64,000 nucleotides of DNA from JAIBJN01 sp963775625 (GCA_963775625.1 CAVZJM010000001.1:1-64000), one strand, 5' to 3'. Positions 1 through 8,025 are shown, counted from the stretch's first letter. Numbers and translations: made by a program. Notes: a model not told the origin generated them from the sequence alone.

Positions 1-106
1 CGCCCAGCTCTCCGGCCCCTTGCTCCGTGGCCTCGACGACCGGCTCCGGCGCAGCCATTCGCTGCTCCGAGTCGATCGCGCCGTCGTTACGGCGCTCGGA
101 GGACAT
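1..106 (-). CDS. Hypothetical protein, N-terminal fragment running off the left edge
   Basis: An open frame begins with ATG at 106 and continues without a stop to base 1, giving about 35 residues rich in Glu, Ala and Arg. Just upstream is a GGGCGGG stretch that could serve as a weak ribosome-binding site. The reading is supported only by the open frame, the ATG and plausible composition. The family cannot be recognised from this fragment, and the rest of the gene lies outside the window. Bases 107-225 hold nothing else I can support. Confidence 0.4.
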   Translation of the reverse strand, partial: MSSERRNDGAIDSEQRMAAPEPVVEATEQGAGELG

Positions 107-225
107 CGACCCGCCCGAAGGTATCGCCCACACAACGCGAGTCTAGGCTGGGTCTCTGTGTGCGGCGGCAGCGCACCACTCGAGTGCTTCCTCTTCTCGG
201 AGGCTGCTCGCGACCTCCGCGCCGC

Positions 226-1201
226 TTAGCCGAAACCGCAAGTTTGCGACGTTCGACTAGGGCATGAGAGATCTCCTGCACGTTGAACCGGACAGCAAGG
301 TGAGCCTGTAGCCGGGCTCCCTGGTTGGCCACAGTCGCCAGCCGCGCCGGTCCGAAGCAGGAGCGCGGAGCTCATCCGCTGGTTTCTATGAGCGAGCGAG
401 CTGGCTTCCTCATCCCGGCTGACCGACGGCGATGCTTGCGGACTTGTCACCACCCAGCACCCAGACGTCTCGCTCGGCCGCGGCCCTAAACCGGCGCGTT
501 CGTACAGCGGGCGTCCGGCCGGCGAAGCCCAGAGGAAGGCTCCTTCGGTCTCATCGTCCCAAAGCTCGTTCAACGCCGCCCCCAGCGCCTCGCGAGCCGC
601 GCCGCGACGGCGATGGCGAGGCGGCGTGTTCATCTGCCAGACACCGATCCTCGGGCCAAGGGTCAGCCAGACGACGCTCACCGCCTCCTCGTCCGACCAG
701 GCGATCCAGGTCGCCACGTCCTCGTTCGTGTCGACGTTGCGGCCCAGGATGCGCGCCAGCATGGTCCGTTCGAAGCCGTGCCCTTCGGCGGCAACGTCGA
801 TTGCCCGCGAAAGCTCCTCGCCTGTCCTGACGCGCCGCACGTCAAAGTTACCGGGAGGTGGCGGTGGACAGGAATCCAGCCACATCAAGGATTCCGACAG
901 CTGCTCCGGGACGAATCCGGCCGCCAGTAGCGGCGCGAGGCCGCCATGGTCGATGCCCGTAGGGACGGAGACGACCGCCGGAACCTCGGCCCTCTCGACG
1001 AGTCGAACCAGCGCCTCGCTACTGACACGATTCGCGTCCGACAGGAGCGCAGATGTTCACGTCCGTGTGGTCCTTGCGACTCAGAACGGCCAGCCAGCCG
1101 AGCCCGTGCTCGACCGTCGGGTCGGCTGCGGAATACAGACGGGCGAGGTGCTCGGCAAAGCTAAGCCAGAGCGCGTCCGCGTCCATGTGTGGCGCGGTCA
1201 A
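226..1201 (-). pseudogene. GNAT-family N-acetyltransferase, broken by a single-base frameshift
   Basis: Two frames give one GNAT-like protein. The first (from TTG at 1201, or ATG at 1186) reads LWLSFAEHLARLYSAADPT and ends early. The second picks up near 1050 with LLSDANRVSSEALVRLVE and runs into the acetyl-CoA loop RHRRRGAAREALGAALNEL and PLYERAGLG. One extra base around 1045-1056 explains the shift. The tail beyond about base 430 does not look like GNAT sequence, so the natural stop may also be lost. The TTG start overlaps the stop of the 53-residue gene upstream, which suggests translational coupling. The substrate is unknown. This may be sequencing error, because other conserved genes here show the same defect. 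Confidence 0.65.
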
Positions 1202-1359
1202 GGAGTTTGACGGGCCGCTGCTTCGTACTCCTCGATCAGCGACTCGATCGCCTTCAGCCTGATGGTTGAGCCGTCTTCTCGTTCGTCCAGCTGGGCGCGC
1301 AAGCGGTAGAGGGTTTTGAGCGCCTCCTCACGCACCTGCGGGTCCTGCTTCGAATCCAT
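1198..1359 (-). CDS. Small hypothetical protein, 53 residues
   Basis: A complete frame runs from ATG at 1359 to TGA at 1198-1200. The product begins MDSKQDPQVREEALKTLYRL and is mostly charged and helical, with no membrane segment or signal peptide. Its start lies inside the 3' end of the 114-residue gene (32 bp overlap), and its stop overlaps the TTG start of the acetyltransferase, so the three genes look like one translationally coupled unit. I do not recognise the family. Call rests on coupling, an ATG start and protein-like composition. Confidence 0.6.
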   Translation of the reverse strand: MDSKQDPQVREEALKTLYRLRAQLDEREDGSTIRLKAIESLIEEYEAAARQTP

Positions 1360-1672
1360 CGGAGCGCGGATCGGCCTCCTCTAGGTATTCCTCGGCGACG
1401 AACTTCTCGACAACCGTATACCCGGCGCCTTGAGAGATAACCCTCTCGATCTGCCCAATGTAGTGATTAGGCTTGATCGCGAACCAGGTGGGGTCCGAGC
1501 GGACACGTTCGTACTCCGAGTTCGTCAGCGCAATGAATTCCATGCAGTCCGTGTCGCTGCACTCGCACACGAACTCGGTCATGTCCTCGCCGTCAGCACG
1601 GTCCTGGATCCGCTCGTTCACGTCCCGGTAGAGAGCCTCGTTGCGCGCAAGGCGCTCGTGTGATGCAGACAT
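1328..1672 (-). CDS. Conserved actinobacterial hypothetical protein with a Cys cluster, 114 residues
   Basis: The product has an N-terminal helical stretch (residues 1-28), then VCECSDTDCMEFIALT around residues 34-49, whose three cysteines resemble a small metal knuckle, then YERVRSDPTWFAIKPNH and a YTVVEKF segment. Proteins with this Cys-then-EYExVRxxPxxFxxxPxH layout recur in actinobacteria as unnamed proteins. No catalytic role is known to me. A purine-rich GGGAG lies about 9 bases before the ATG at 1672. The tail beyond YLEEAD looks divergent and overlaps the next gene. It heads the run of three overlapping genes. Confidence 0.7.
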   Translation of the reverse strand: MSASHERLARNEALYRDVNERIQDRADGEDMTEFVCECSDTDCMEFIALTNSEYERVRSDPTWFAIKPNHYIGQIERVISQGAGYTVVEKFVAEEYLEEADPRSDGFEAGPAGA

Positions 1673-1688
1673 ATCAGGACTCCCTTCC

Positions 1689-2000
1689 TCAGATCTTCGC
1701 TTCGGTCCGGGTCGAACTCAGCAGATCGAGCAGCTCGCCGATCTCTTGATTCATTTGGGCGGGATGGCGCATCTTGGCGCTCCGGTCGATCGAGTAGTGA
1801 TTGCGGCGACCGACCTTCTTCCGCTCGACAAAGCCTGCCTCGATCAGGTCGGCGACGATCCGCTGCGCCGCCCGCTCGGTGATTCCAACCTTCTCCGCGA
1901 CATCACGGAGGCGCGAGTCTCCGTCACGAGAGATGCAGAGTAAGACCTGCGTGTGGTTCGTAACGAATCGCCATGGCTTCGAACCGTCAGGACTTGACAT
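1689..2000 (-). CDS. Winged-helix transcriptional regulator, 103 residues
   Basis: From ATG at 2000 the protein carries a DNA-binding winged helix: NHTQVLLCISRD, then RLRDVAEKVGITERAAQRIV as helix-turn-helix, then a wing with RKKVGRRNHYSID. This is the MarR/ArsR-like layout common in small actinobacterial regulators. The frame stays open upstream, but those residues are the antisense of the STAS gene, so the ATG next to the promoter region is preferred. It is divergent from the STAS gene, and its start codon overlaps the -35 box of the STAS promoter. Regulation of that neighbour is an inference from layout. Confidence 0.8.
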   Translation of the reverse strand: MSSPDGSKPWRFVTNHTQVLLCISRDGDSRLRDVAEKVGITERAAQRIVADLIEAGFVERKKVGRRNHYSIDRSAKMRHPAQMNQEIGELLDLLSSTRTEAKI

Positions 2001-2023
2001 TCGCGACTCACTTATCGTATGTT
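1994..2023 (+). promoter_or_regulatory. Sigma-A type promoter of the STAS gene
   Basis: TTGACA at 1994-1999 and TATGTT at 2018-2023 are separated by 18 bases, and the STAS ATG follows 11 bases later, so the leader would be very short. The -35 box overlaps, on the other strand, the ATG of the divergent winged-helix gene. A weaker TACGAT at 2014-2019 on the minus strand could be that gene's own -10 box. Confidence 0.65.
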
Positions 2024-2034
2024 TCTCGTCGTCT

Positions 2035-2403
2035 ATGCAGGCCAACGTACCAGATCCGGAAGCCGCTCGCGCCCACGGGTACGTTGCTCGAGGCGCTCCG
2101 ATTGAGATCGGGGTGCAGACACTCGCCGATGGCACAGCGCACGTGTCCGTATGGGGCGAGGTCGACCTTGCAACCGCGCCTCACCTAGAACGCGTGCTCG
2201 CGGACGCGACCCGAGGCGGCAACCACGACGTGCTCGTCGAGTTCCCGCACGACAGCTTCATCGATTCGACCGGGCTGAACGTTCTCATCCAGGCTGCGCG
2301 GCGCTCGCGCGCGAACGGCAGCTCGTTTCGAGTCACAACCGAGAACGCCCACACCCGGCGCGTCATCGAGACGATGGGCCTCGCCGAGGGCCTAGGTTTC
2401 TAG
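2035..2403 (+). CDS. STAS-domain protein, anti-sigma factor antagonist type
   Basis: The 122-residue product is a single STAS domain. Central landmarks are VSVWGEVDLATAPHLERVLA, then FIDSTGLNVLIQAARRSR, the conserved D-S-T-G-L loop that carries the phospho-acceptor Ser/Thr in SpoIIAA/RsbV proteins, and a closing FRVTTENAHTRRVIETMGL. By family knowledge such proteins bind anti-sigma factors when unphosphorylated. No anti-sigma kinase gene is adjacent, so the partner is unknown. ATG at 2035 is chosen because it sits just downstream of a good promoter and begins the STAS-like sequence. Confidence 0.88.
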   Translation: MQANVPDPEAARAHGYVARGAPIEIGVQTLADGTAHVSVWGEVDLATAPHLERVLADATRGGNHDVLVEFPHDSFIDSTGLNVLIQAARRSRANGSSFRVTTENAHTRRVIETMGLAEGLGF

Positions 2404-2574
2404 CATCAGGGTGCAAAGGAGTGCCGCGTCCGAGCGGACGCAAAGTAACTGGTAGCGCACGGGCAATCGCGTAGACGAAGAGGACGGCGCCCAGGTTGAG
2501 CCACGGCACGTGAACGATCGGCTACCTGAAGGTGGAAGGTTTGCGAAGGAAACCAGGGCGGGCATTCACGTAGG

Positions 2575-3393
2575 ATGGAAACCGCAACACCTTCGGCACG
2601 CAGGGCGGCGCGGAGCCGGTGGACCGAGCGATTCGGCCGTCTCGGGTTCGTGGCGAAGGGTGCGCTCTACGCCATCATTGGCGTGATCGCGATCAAGGTC
2701 GCGGCGGGGCAGGGCGGAAACGCCGAGGACCAGAAGGGCGCACTTGCCACTCTCGCCGATGAGCCGTTCGGGATGGTGCTGCTCGTCGTGCTTGCGCTTG
2801 GCCTGAGCGGCTATGCGCTCTGGCAGGTCATCGAGGTCGTGAATGGCCGGCGGGACAAGGACGGGGTCGAGGACTACGTCGAGCGGGCAGCCTCAGTCGG
2901 ACGGGCCATTATCTACGGCGCTCTTGCGGCCTTCGCGTGGGCGATCGTCGCCGGTAGTGGCGGAGGGGCGAGCTCGAGCGGTTCCGAGAAGGAGCAAACG
3001 GCCATGGTCCTCGACTGGCCCGGCGGCGTCGTGCTTGTCACGGTCCTCGGCCTCTTCGTGATCGGGATCGCGGTATATCAGGGGTACACGGCCGCAACGC
3101 AGGGGTTCCTCGACGACCTCGAGCTTGCCCGCATGAGCGAGAACGAGAAGCGCACTGCGACCTCTCTCGGCACCGCGGGACACGCCGCCCGCGGCGTTGT
3201 CTTCGCTCTCATCGGTGTCTTCCTCGTGAAGGCTGCGCTCGAGTACGACCCCCGGGAAGCGATTGGACTCGACGGCGCACTCAAGGAACTCGCCGGACAA
3301 CCCTACGGCTCGGTGCTTCTCGGCCTCGTTGCCACCGGGCTCCTTCTCTACGGGCTCTACTGCCTCGTCGAGGCCCGCTACCGAAAACTCTGA
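2575..3393 (+). CDS. DUF1206 integral membrane protein
   Basis: The 272-residue protein shows the threefold DUF1206 repeat: each unit has a RxGxxAxGxxYxxxG-like first helix followed by a second hydrophobic helix. Units start at about residues 20 (RLGFVAKGALYAIIGVIAI), 105 (VGRAIIYGALAAFAW) and 205 (GHAARGVVFALIGVFL), each with an LxxLAxxPxGxxLLxxxxxGLxxYxxW half. Six membrane helices are predicted by eye. The family is widespread in actinobacteria, with no established biochemical function. It is monocistronic, with about 170 bp of non-coding DNA before it. Confidence 0.85.
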   Translation: METATPSARRAARSRWTERFGRLGFVAKGALYAIIGVIAIKVAAGQGGNAEDQKGALATLADEPFGMVLLVVLALGLSGYALWQVIEVVNGRRDKDGVEDYVERAASVGRAIIYGALAAFAWAIVAGSGGGASSSGSEKEQTAMVLDWPGGVVLVTVLGLFVIGIAVYQGYTAATQGFLDDLELARMSENEKRTATSLGTAGHAARGVVFALIGVFLVKAALEYDPREAIGLDGALKELAGQPYGSVLLGLVATGLLLYGLYCLVEARYRKL

Positions 3394-3585
3394 GCACGCG
3401 GCGCTCTGCTCTGGGCAAGCAGCCTCGAGCATCGGCAGCCAGAAAGCCGAAGCCTCTGACCTCGCCGGGCGTACGTCAGGGTAGCCCTAGGGTGACCTTC
3501 CGGGCCTGGCCAGCGAACCTGTCTGCGGCGCCTGTTTGCGAGGCCGCCCGAGCGGGAAGTTAAGAAGCCTAACGAAAGGCTCAAT

Positions 3586-3666
3586 GTGTCTTGGTTACTG
3601 ATCGTGCTTCTCATCATCGTCGTGCTGGCCGTCCTCGGCTTCTTCGGTCGCGGACGCTTGAACTAG
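3586..3666 (+). CDS. 26-residue single-helix membrane microprotein
   Basis: GTG at 3586 to TAG at 3664-3666 encodes a peptide starting MSWLLIVLLIIVVLAVLGFF and ending in a short basic tail G-R-G-R-L-N. It is one transmembrane helix plus a basic end. GAAAGG lies about 5 bases before the GTG and serves as a ribosome-binding site. The layout resembles tiny DUF3309-like stress membrane peptides, though that assignment is only by appearance. The short length hides it from ordinary gene finders. Function unknown. Confidence 0.65.
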   Translation: MSWLLIVLLIIVVLAVLGFFGRGRLN

Positions 3667-3901
3667 CCGGACGCTCGCTCCACTAGGCCTTCGTTTTTCG
3701 CCCCGTCACCAAACAGGTACGCGCCACCTATTTCCTAATCGCTTGAGGCCCTCACAGGTTGCGGTGTCTCGCTGTCAGGCGGGGGCGCTTTGCTAACGGA
3801 TTGCTAACGGGAGCGTTCGCACTGGCCGATACGGGACGGCACGGGACGCGGCCCCACACGGCAGAAATCCCCGCAAATCGTAAACTTGCCGCGACGGGTC
3901 G

Positions 3902-4255
3902 TCACCGGCCGTCACTGGCTTCATAGAACCAGTAGAAGTAGCCGAACAACGGATGCTTGAGCCCGTGCCACCCGTGGACCTTCTTGCACTTGATAGGAGC
4001 ACCGGCCACCGTGGTGACGGCGTCTGCCGTGAGCTGCGAAACCTCGAGCGCGGCTTCACCGTTCTCCAGAACGACCCGTTCCTCGGTCACGATCGTCTCC
4101 GCCGAGGCGACGGCCGCTGCCCCGAAGAACGCGACGACCACGGCGAGCATCAATCCGGCGCGGGCGGCCTGCAACGGACGGGGCCCACGTTTCCCGGTCG
4201 AGCCAACCCACCACGTCGTCCCCTTCCCGATCGCCGATGCGAGCGACGTCTGCAC
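3902..4255 (-). CDS. Small exported hypothetical protein
   Basis: GTG at 4255 follows GGGAGGT by 6 bases, a strong ribosome-binding site that fixes the start. The 117-residue product has a basic N-terminal stretch of about 32 residues, a hydrophobic segment LMLAVVVAFFGAAAVASA (about 35-52) ending in a signal-peptidase-like A-S-A, then a soluble tail with one Cys and an aromatic-rich end (HPLFGYFYWFYEASD). I do not recognise a family. Repeat element A begins about 140 bp upstream in the same orientation and could lie in its leader. Confidence 0.6.
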   Translation of the reverse strand: MQTSLASAIGKGTTWWVGSTGKRGPRPLQAARAGLMLAVVVAFFGAAAVASAETIVTEERVVLENGEAALEVSQLTADAVTTVAGAPIKCKKVHGWHGLKHPLFGYFYWFYEASDGR

Positions 4256-4393
4256 GTTCGACCTCCCTCTTCGAGAACTGAGTCGAGGCCGCGGGCTGCG
4301 CCGCTCGAGTTCGATGTGCTTACAGGATAGAGCAGGGTTGCCCCTCTCGACAACGGCTCTTCAGGCCACGTCCTCTCGAGCCGACGCTCTAAA

Positions 4394-4559
4394 AGAACTC
4401 GAACCAAAATGAAGCCTTGAGCCGCCGCAACGCCCCGGGCGGCGCGCTGCGGCGTCCTCGGTTGCGCCCGTAGCCTCCGGCTACGAACGCGCCCTGCGTC
4501 CTTGCATCGCACTCACCCAGGACGCCGCGCCGACGAAGCGTCATTCTGGTTCGAGTTCT
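4394..4559 (-). repeat. Structured repeat element, copy A (166 bp, terminal inverted repeats)
   Basis: The element ends in a 19 bp inverted repeat (4394-4412 against 4541-4559) with one mismatch; the repeat begins AGAACTCGAACC. Its core is about 80% identical to copy B at 16183-16347 when read on the minus strand. An internal 12 bp hairpin (loop GGA, near 4474) has G-U pairs only in this orientation, so the minus strand is the likely RNA sense. It fills most of the 333 bp gap between the exported protein gene and the biotin carboxylase gene, in which I see no coding sequence. Nature (structured RNA, small mobile element or DNA hairpin) is undetermined. Confidence 0.75.
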
Positions 4560-4588
4560 AAGCTGAAGCCCGCGAGAGGCCTGAATCC

Positions 4589-6211
4589 ATGGAAATTCGC
4601 AAGCTCCTCGTGGCGAATCGCGGCGAGATCGCCGCGCGCGTCTTCGCCACCTGCCGCCGCCTCGGCATCGCCACGGTCGCCGTCCACACCCCCGACGACG
4701 AGGGCGCGTTCCACACGCGACAGGCCGAGGAGACCGTCGGCATCGCGAGCTATCTCGACCCCGCCGAGCTGGTCCGCGCGGCGCGTGAGACCGGCGCCGA
4801 CGCGATCCACCCCGGCTACGGGTTCCTTGCGGAGAGCGGCGACTTCGCCGAGGCGGTCGCCGCGGCCGGAATCGTCTTCGTCGGCCCGTCGCCGGAGGCC
4901 ATGCGCGCGTCCGGGGACAAGCTCGAAGCCAAGCGGCTCGCGCGCGAGGCGGGCGTCCCTGTCGTCGAGTCCGGCGAGCCCGGCGAGCTCGGGTACCCGC
5001 TGATCGTCAAGGCGGCGGCCGGCGGGGGTGGGCGTGGCATGCGGGTCGTCCGCTCGCCGGCGGAGTTCGAGGAGGCGCTCGAGTCAGCGGCGCGGGAGGC
5101 CGAGGCCGGGTTCGGCGACGGCCGCGTCTTCGCCGAGCGCTTCGTGGAGCGCCCGCGCCATGTAGAGATTCAGCTGCTGGCCGACCGGCACGGAAGCGTG
5201 ATTCACCTGGGCGAGCGGGAGTGCTCGATCCAGCGACGGCATCAGAAGGTGCTCGAGGAGAGTCCCTCCCCCGCCCTCGATCCCGAGCTCAGGGCGGCGA
5301 TGGGCGAGGCGGCCCTGACCCTCGCACGGGCCGTCGGCTACGAGAACGCCGGCACGGCCGAGTTCATGCTGGACGGCGACCGCTTCTTCTTCCTGGAGCT
5401 GAACGCGCGGCTCCAGGTGGAGCATCCGGTGACCGAGCTCGTGACCGGGCTCGACCTCGTCGAGCAGCAGCTCCGGGTCGCGGCCGGCGAGCCGCTCGGC
5501 CTGGAGGCGCGAGAGTCCGACGGCCACGCGGTCGAGGTGAGGCTCTACGCCGAGCACCCGCTGACCTTTCTCCCGCAGGCCGGCCGCCTCGAGCTGCTCG
5601 AGCTCCCGGACACCGTTCGCGTCGACGCCGGGGTCGAGGCCGGCGACGAGATCCCCGTCGCCTACGACCCCCTGATCGCCAAGCTGAGCGCGCACGCCGA
5701 GACCCGCGAGGAGGCCCTCGACGACCTCTCGCGCGCGCTGCGCGCCACGCGCGTCGCCGGCGCCACCACCAACCTCGGCTTCCTCCGCTGGCTCGTGGAC
5801 CATCCGGCGGTGCGGGCCGGGGAGACGACGACTGCGTTCCTCAGCGACCATCCGCCGCTGTCGCTCCCGATCCCGACCGCCGGTCGCTGGTCGGGCTACT
5901 GGCGCCTGAACAGGGACCGGACTGCGTCCACGCCGGGCGTGACGCCGGCACCGACCGTCGAGAGCGCGACGCACGCCTCGGACGGCAGCCACGAGACGAG
6001 CGCGTTGCTCGCCCCCATGCCCGGCGTCGTCGTCCGCGTGCTCGCCGGCGAGGGCGACCGGGTGCAGTCCCGCCAGCCGCTCGTCGTCCTCGAGGCGATG
6101 AAGATGGAGACGCCACTCGTCTCGCCGTACGAGGCGATCGTCAAGCGCGTCCACGTGTCCGAGGGCGACCGGGTCCTCGGCGGGATGCTGCTCGTGGAGC
6201 TGGAGGATTGA
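4589..6211 (+). CDS. Acyl-CoA carboxylase alpha subunit: biotin carboxylase fused to biotin carboxyl carrier
   Basis: This cytosolic enzyme carboxylates its own biotin with ATP and bicarbonate for transfer to acetyl- or propionyl-CoA. The 540 residues begin with the biotin carboxylase fold (KLLVANRGEIAARV, IHPGYGFLAE), an ATP-grasp domain with the glycine loop KAAAGGGGRGMRVV near 140, and ELNARLQVEHPVTE near 275. The C-terminal biotinyl domain has EAMKM with the biotin-accepting Lys near 505. It is shorter than propionyl-CoA carboxylase alpha chains (650 or more), so the middle linker domain is reduced. No carboxyltransferase gene is nearby. It overlaps pdxH by one base. Confidence 0.93.
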   Translation: MEIRKLLVANRGEIAARVFATCRRLGIATVAVHTPDDEGAFHTRQAEETVGIASYLDPAELVRAARETGADAIHPGYGFLAESGDFAEAVAAAGIVFVGPSPEAMRASGDKLEAKRLAREAGVPVVESGEPGELGYPLIVKAAAGGGGRGMRVVRSPAEFEEALESAAREAEAGFGDGRVFAERFVERPRHVEIQLLADRHGSVIHLGERECSIQRRHQKVLEESPSPALDPELRAAMGEAALTLARAVGYENAGTAEFMLDGDRFFFLELNARLQVEHPVTELVTGLDLVEQQLRVAAGEPLGLEARESDGHAVEVRLYAEHPLTFLPQAGRLELLELPDTVRVDAGVEAGDEIPVAYDPLIAKLSAHAETREEALDDLSRALRATRVAGATTNLGFLRWLVDHPAVRAGETTTAFLSDHPPLSLPIPTAGRWSGYWRLNRDRTASTPGVTPAPTVESATHASDGSHETSALLAPMPGVVVRVLAGEGDRVQSRQPLVVLEAMKMETPLVSPYEAIVKRVHVSEGDRVLGGMLLVELED

Positions 6212-6807
6212 TGGACGTCGCCGACCTGCTCCCGAACCCGCTCGAGCAGTTCGCCCGCTGGCTCGAGGAGGCGCGCGCCGCCGGCCTCGAGCTGCCCGAG
6301 GCCATGACGCTCGCGACCGCCGACGGCGACGGGCGGCCCTCCGCGCGCATGGTCCTCCTCAAGGGCGCGGACGCCGACGGCTTCCGGTTCTTCACGAACA
6401 CGGAGAGCCGCAAGGCCCGCGAGCTGGCCGAGAACCCGGGCGCCGCGCTCGTCTTCCACTGGCCCCTGGAGCCCCGGCGGCAGGTGACGGTGGCCGGGAC
6501 GGTCGAGCCGCTCTCCCGCGACGAGTCCGAGGCCTACTACCGCACGCGCCCGCTGGGCAGCCGGCTCGGGGCCTGGGCCTCGCGGCAGAGCACGGTCGTC
6601 CCCGACCGGGACGCGCTCGACCGCGCCTATGCCGAGGCGGCCGCAGCCTACGGCGACGACCCTCCGCTTCCGCCCTGGTGGGGCGGCTATCTGCTGAGGC
6701 CGACTCGCTTCGAGCTCTGGCAGAACCGCCCGAACCGCCTGCACGACCGCTTCCGCTACAGCCTCGGCCCGGACGGCGCCTGGGCGCTGGAGCGCCTGGC
6801 GCCGTGA
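6211..6807 (+). CDS. pdxH: Pyridoxamine 5'-phosphate oxidase
   Basis: The FMN enzyme oxidises pyridoxine or pyridoxamine phosphate to pyridoxal phosphate. The 198-residue sequence shows the family blocks in order: NPLEQFARWLEEARAAGL, EAMTLATADGDGRPSARMVL, FFTNTESRKARELAENP, the substrate-site stretch YYRTRPLGSRLGAWASRQS, and the C-terminal block RPTRFELWQNRPNRLHDRF. Length is slightly under the usual 210-220, as in many actinobacteria. ATG at 6211 overlaps the TGA of the carboxylase gene, so the two are translationally coupled. Several PLP enzymes lie in this window, but no operon links them. Confidence 0.95.
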   Translation: MDVADLLPNPLEQFARWLEEARAAGLELPEAMTLATADGDGRPSARMVLLKGADADGFRFFTNTESRKARELAENPGAALVFHWPLEPRRQVTVAGTVEPLSRDESEAYYRTRPLGSRLGAWASRQSTVVPDRDALDRAYAEAAAAYGDDPPLPPWWGGYLLRPTRFELWQNRPNRLHDRFRYSLGPDGAWALERLAP

Positions 6808-6881
6808 CCGAGGAGATCCGCGACGGGGCGGCGTACGACCGCGCCGCGTCCGCACTCGCTCGAGCTTCTGCCCTGAGGCGG

Positions 6882-7676
6882 TCAGAGATCGAGCAGGAAG
6901 TCGCGGACGGCCGCGTCGAACTCGTCCGGCCGCTCGGCGCTCGCTACGTGCCCGACTCCCGGCAGGACGACGAGTCGCGACCCCGGAATCCCCCGGTGTA
7001 GCTCCTCGGCCAGAGCCAGGGGAGACCGCGTGTCGAGCTCGCCGTAGAGCAGGAGCGTGGGAACCTCGATCCGTGGGAGGACGTCGCGCAGATCGGCCTC
7101 GGCCATGGCGGCGAGCATCGTGCGGGATCCGGCGGGATGGAGGTCGCGCATGATCGTCTCGATCTCCTCGGCGAGCCCGGGAGGCGCCGCGTCCGTCAGA
7201 AAGCCGGGGATGTAGTCCGAGACCCACTCCTCCGGCGGCCGTTCGAGCTCCGCGAGGGCCCGGTCGAGCCGCTCGGCGACCTCCCCGGCCGGCAGGGATC
7301 CGGCCCAGCCCGCATAGCTGGACGCGAGAACGAGCGAGGAGGGAGTCTCGGGGTGCCGGCCGTAGAGCGCGAGGGCGAGCGTGCCGCCCCACGAGAGGCC
7401 GAGAACGTGCGGCCGCTCGATGCCGACCGCAACCAGCCACGCGGCGAGGCAGTCCGCGTAGTCCTCCATCCGCCAGGCGGCGGGCGGATCGGAGCTCCGT
7501 CCGCAACCCGGGGCGTCCCAGGCTGCGACCGCGAGGTCATTGCCCAACCCTTCGAGCTGCCGCCGCCAGATCCGGCTGTCCGACCAACCGCCGTGGAGCA
7601 GGACGAGCGGGGCTCCGTTGCCGGCCTCCACGTAGCCGATCCGAAGGTCGCCGACCTGCACGTCCCGCACTCGCAT
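6882..7676 (-). CDS. Alpha/beta hydrolase, proline iminopeptidase-like
   Basis: The 264-residue protein is a classic alpha/beta hydrolase. It has the oxyanion HGG in LVLLHGGWSDSRIW (about 24-37), the nucleophile elbow GLSWGG with Ser near 94, an acid residue in LLLYGELDTRSPLALAE, and the catalytic His in LPGVGHVASAERPDEF. Lid sequence and the GCGRSS segment resemble proline iminopeptidase and haloalkane hydrolase relatives, but the substrate cannot be told. It is convergent with pdxH. A TAGAGT box lies 10 bases before the ATG at 7676. Confidence 0.85.
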   Translation of the reverse strand: MRVRDVQVGDLRIGYVEAGNGAPLVLLHGGWSDSRIWRRQLEGLGNDLAVAAWDAPGCGRSSDPPAAWRMEDYADCLAAWLVAVGIERPHVLGLSWGGTLALALYGRHPETPSSLVLASSYAGWAGSLPAGEVAERLDRALAELERPPEEWVSDYIPGFLTDAAPPGLAEEIETIMRDLHPAGSRTMLAAMAEADLRDVLPRIEVPTLLLYGELDTRSPLALAEELHRGIPGSRLVVLPGVGHVASAERPDEFDAAVRDFLLDL

Positions 7677-7707
7677 GCGGACGCAAACTCTAGAGGCGCT
7701 GGGCCCA

Positions 7708-8025
7708 CTAGCCGAGCAGATCCTTGAGGCGCATCGCCAGGCCGGTGTCCCCCTCGACGCGGATCTTCCCCATCAGGAACGCCCCCATGGGACTCTGCTT
7801 GCCGCGGACGATGCGCAGGAAGAGATCCTCCGGAGCCGCGATCACGCAGTCGGCCGGGCCGTCGCTCTCGCTGACCGCGACGGCGCCGTCGTCGACCTCG
7901 ACACGCCAGCTGCCCGCGCCCTCGACGTCGAAGCGGTAGCTGGCCGTCAGGCCGCGGGTGCGCCCGGAGCCGCCCGCCGTCCTGGCGGCCAGGTCGTCGA
8001 AGAACTCCCGGGCTGTCTCGGCCAT
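7708..8025 (-). CDS. SCP2 sterol-binding domain protein
   Basis: The 105-residue protein is a single SCP2 domain, a small lipid or acyl-CoA binding fold. Landmarks are FFDDLAARTAG at the N-terminus, ASYRFDVEGAGSWRVEVDDG in the central strands, DCVIAAPEDLFLRIVRGKQS and AFLMGKIRVEGDTGLAMRL at the C-terminus, all typical. The ATG at 8025 shares its A with the TGA stop of the MFS gene upstream, so the two are coupled. A role as a lipid carrier linked to the transporter is an inference from gene order only. Confidence 0.85.
   Translation of the reverse strand: MAETAREFFDDLAARTAGGSGRTRGLTASYRFDVEGAGSWRVEVDDGAVAVSESDGPADCVIAAPEDLFLRIVRGKQSPMGAFLMGKIRVEGDTGLAMRLKDLLG

Noticed and set aside
87..332. 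Minus-strand frame of 81 codons overlapping the acetyltransferase tail
   Set aside because: Its composition is basic and irregular, it lacks a ribosome-binding site, and no family pattern is visible.
5221..6807. Long plus-strand frame that seems to fuse an Arg/Pro-rich domain to PdxH
   Set aside because: The first 330 codons are an out-of-phase reading of the biotin carboxylase gene, with composition typical of GC-rich shadows. PdxH begins at ATG 6211.
6804..7001. Frame beginning GTG right after pdxH, reading VTEEIRDGAAYDRAASALAR
   Set aside because: The first 25 residues look coding-like, but the rest is antisense to the hydrolase gene; no stop or ribosome-binding site supports a gene.
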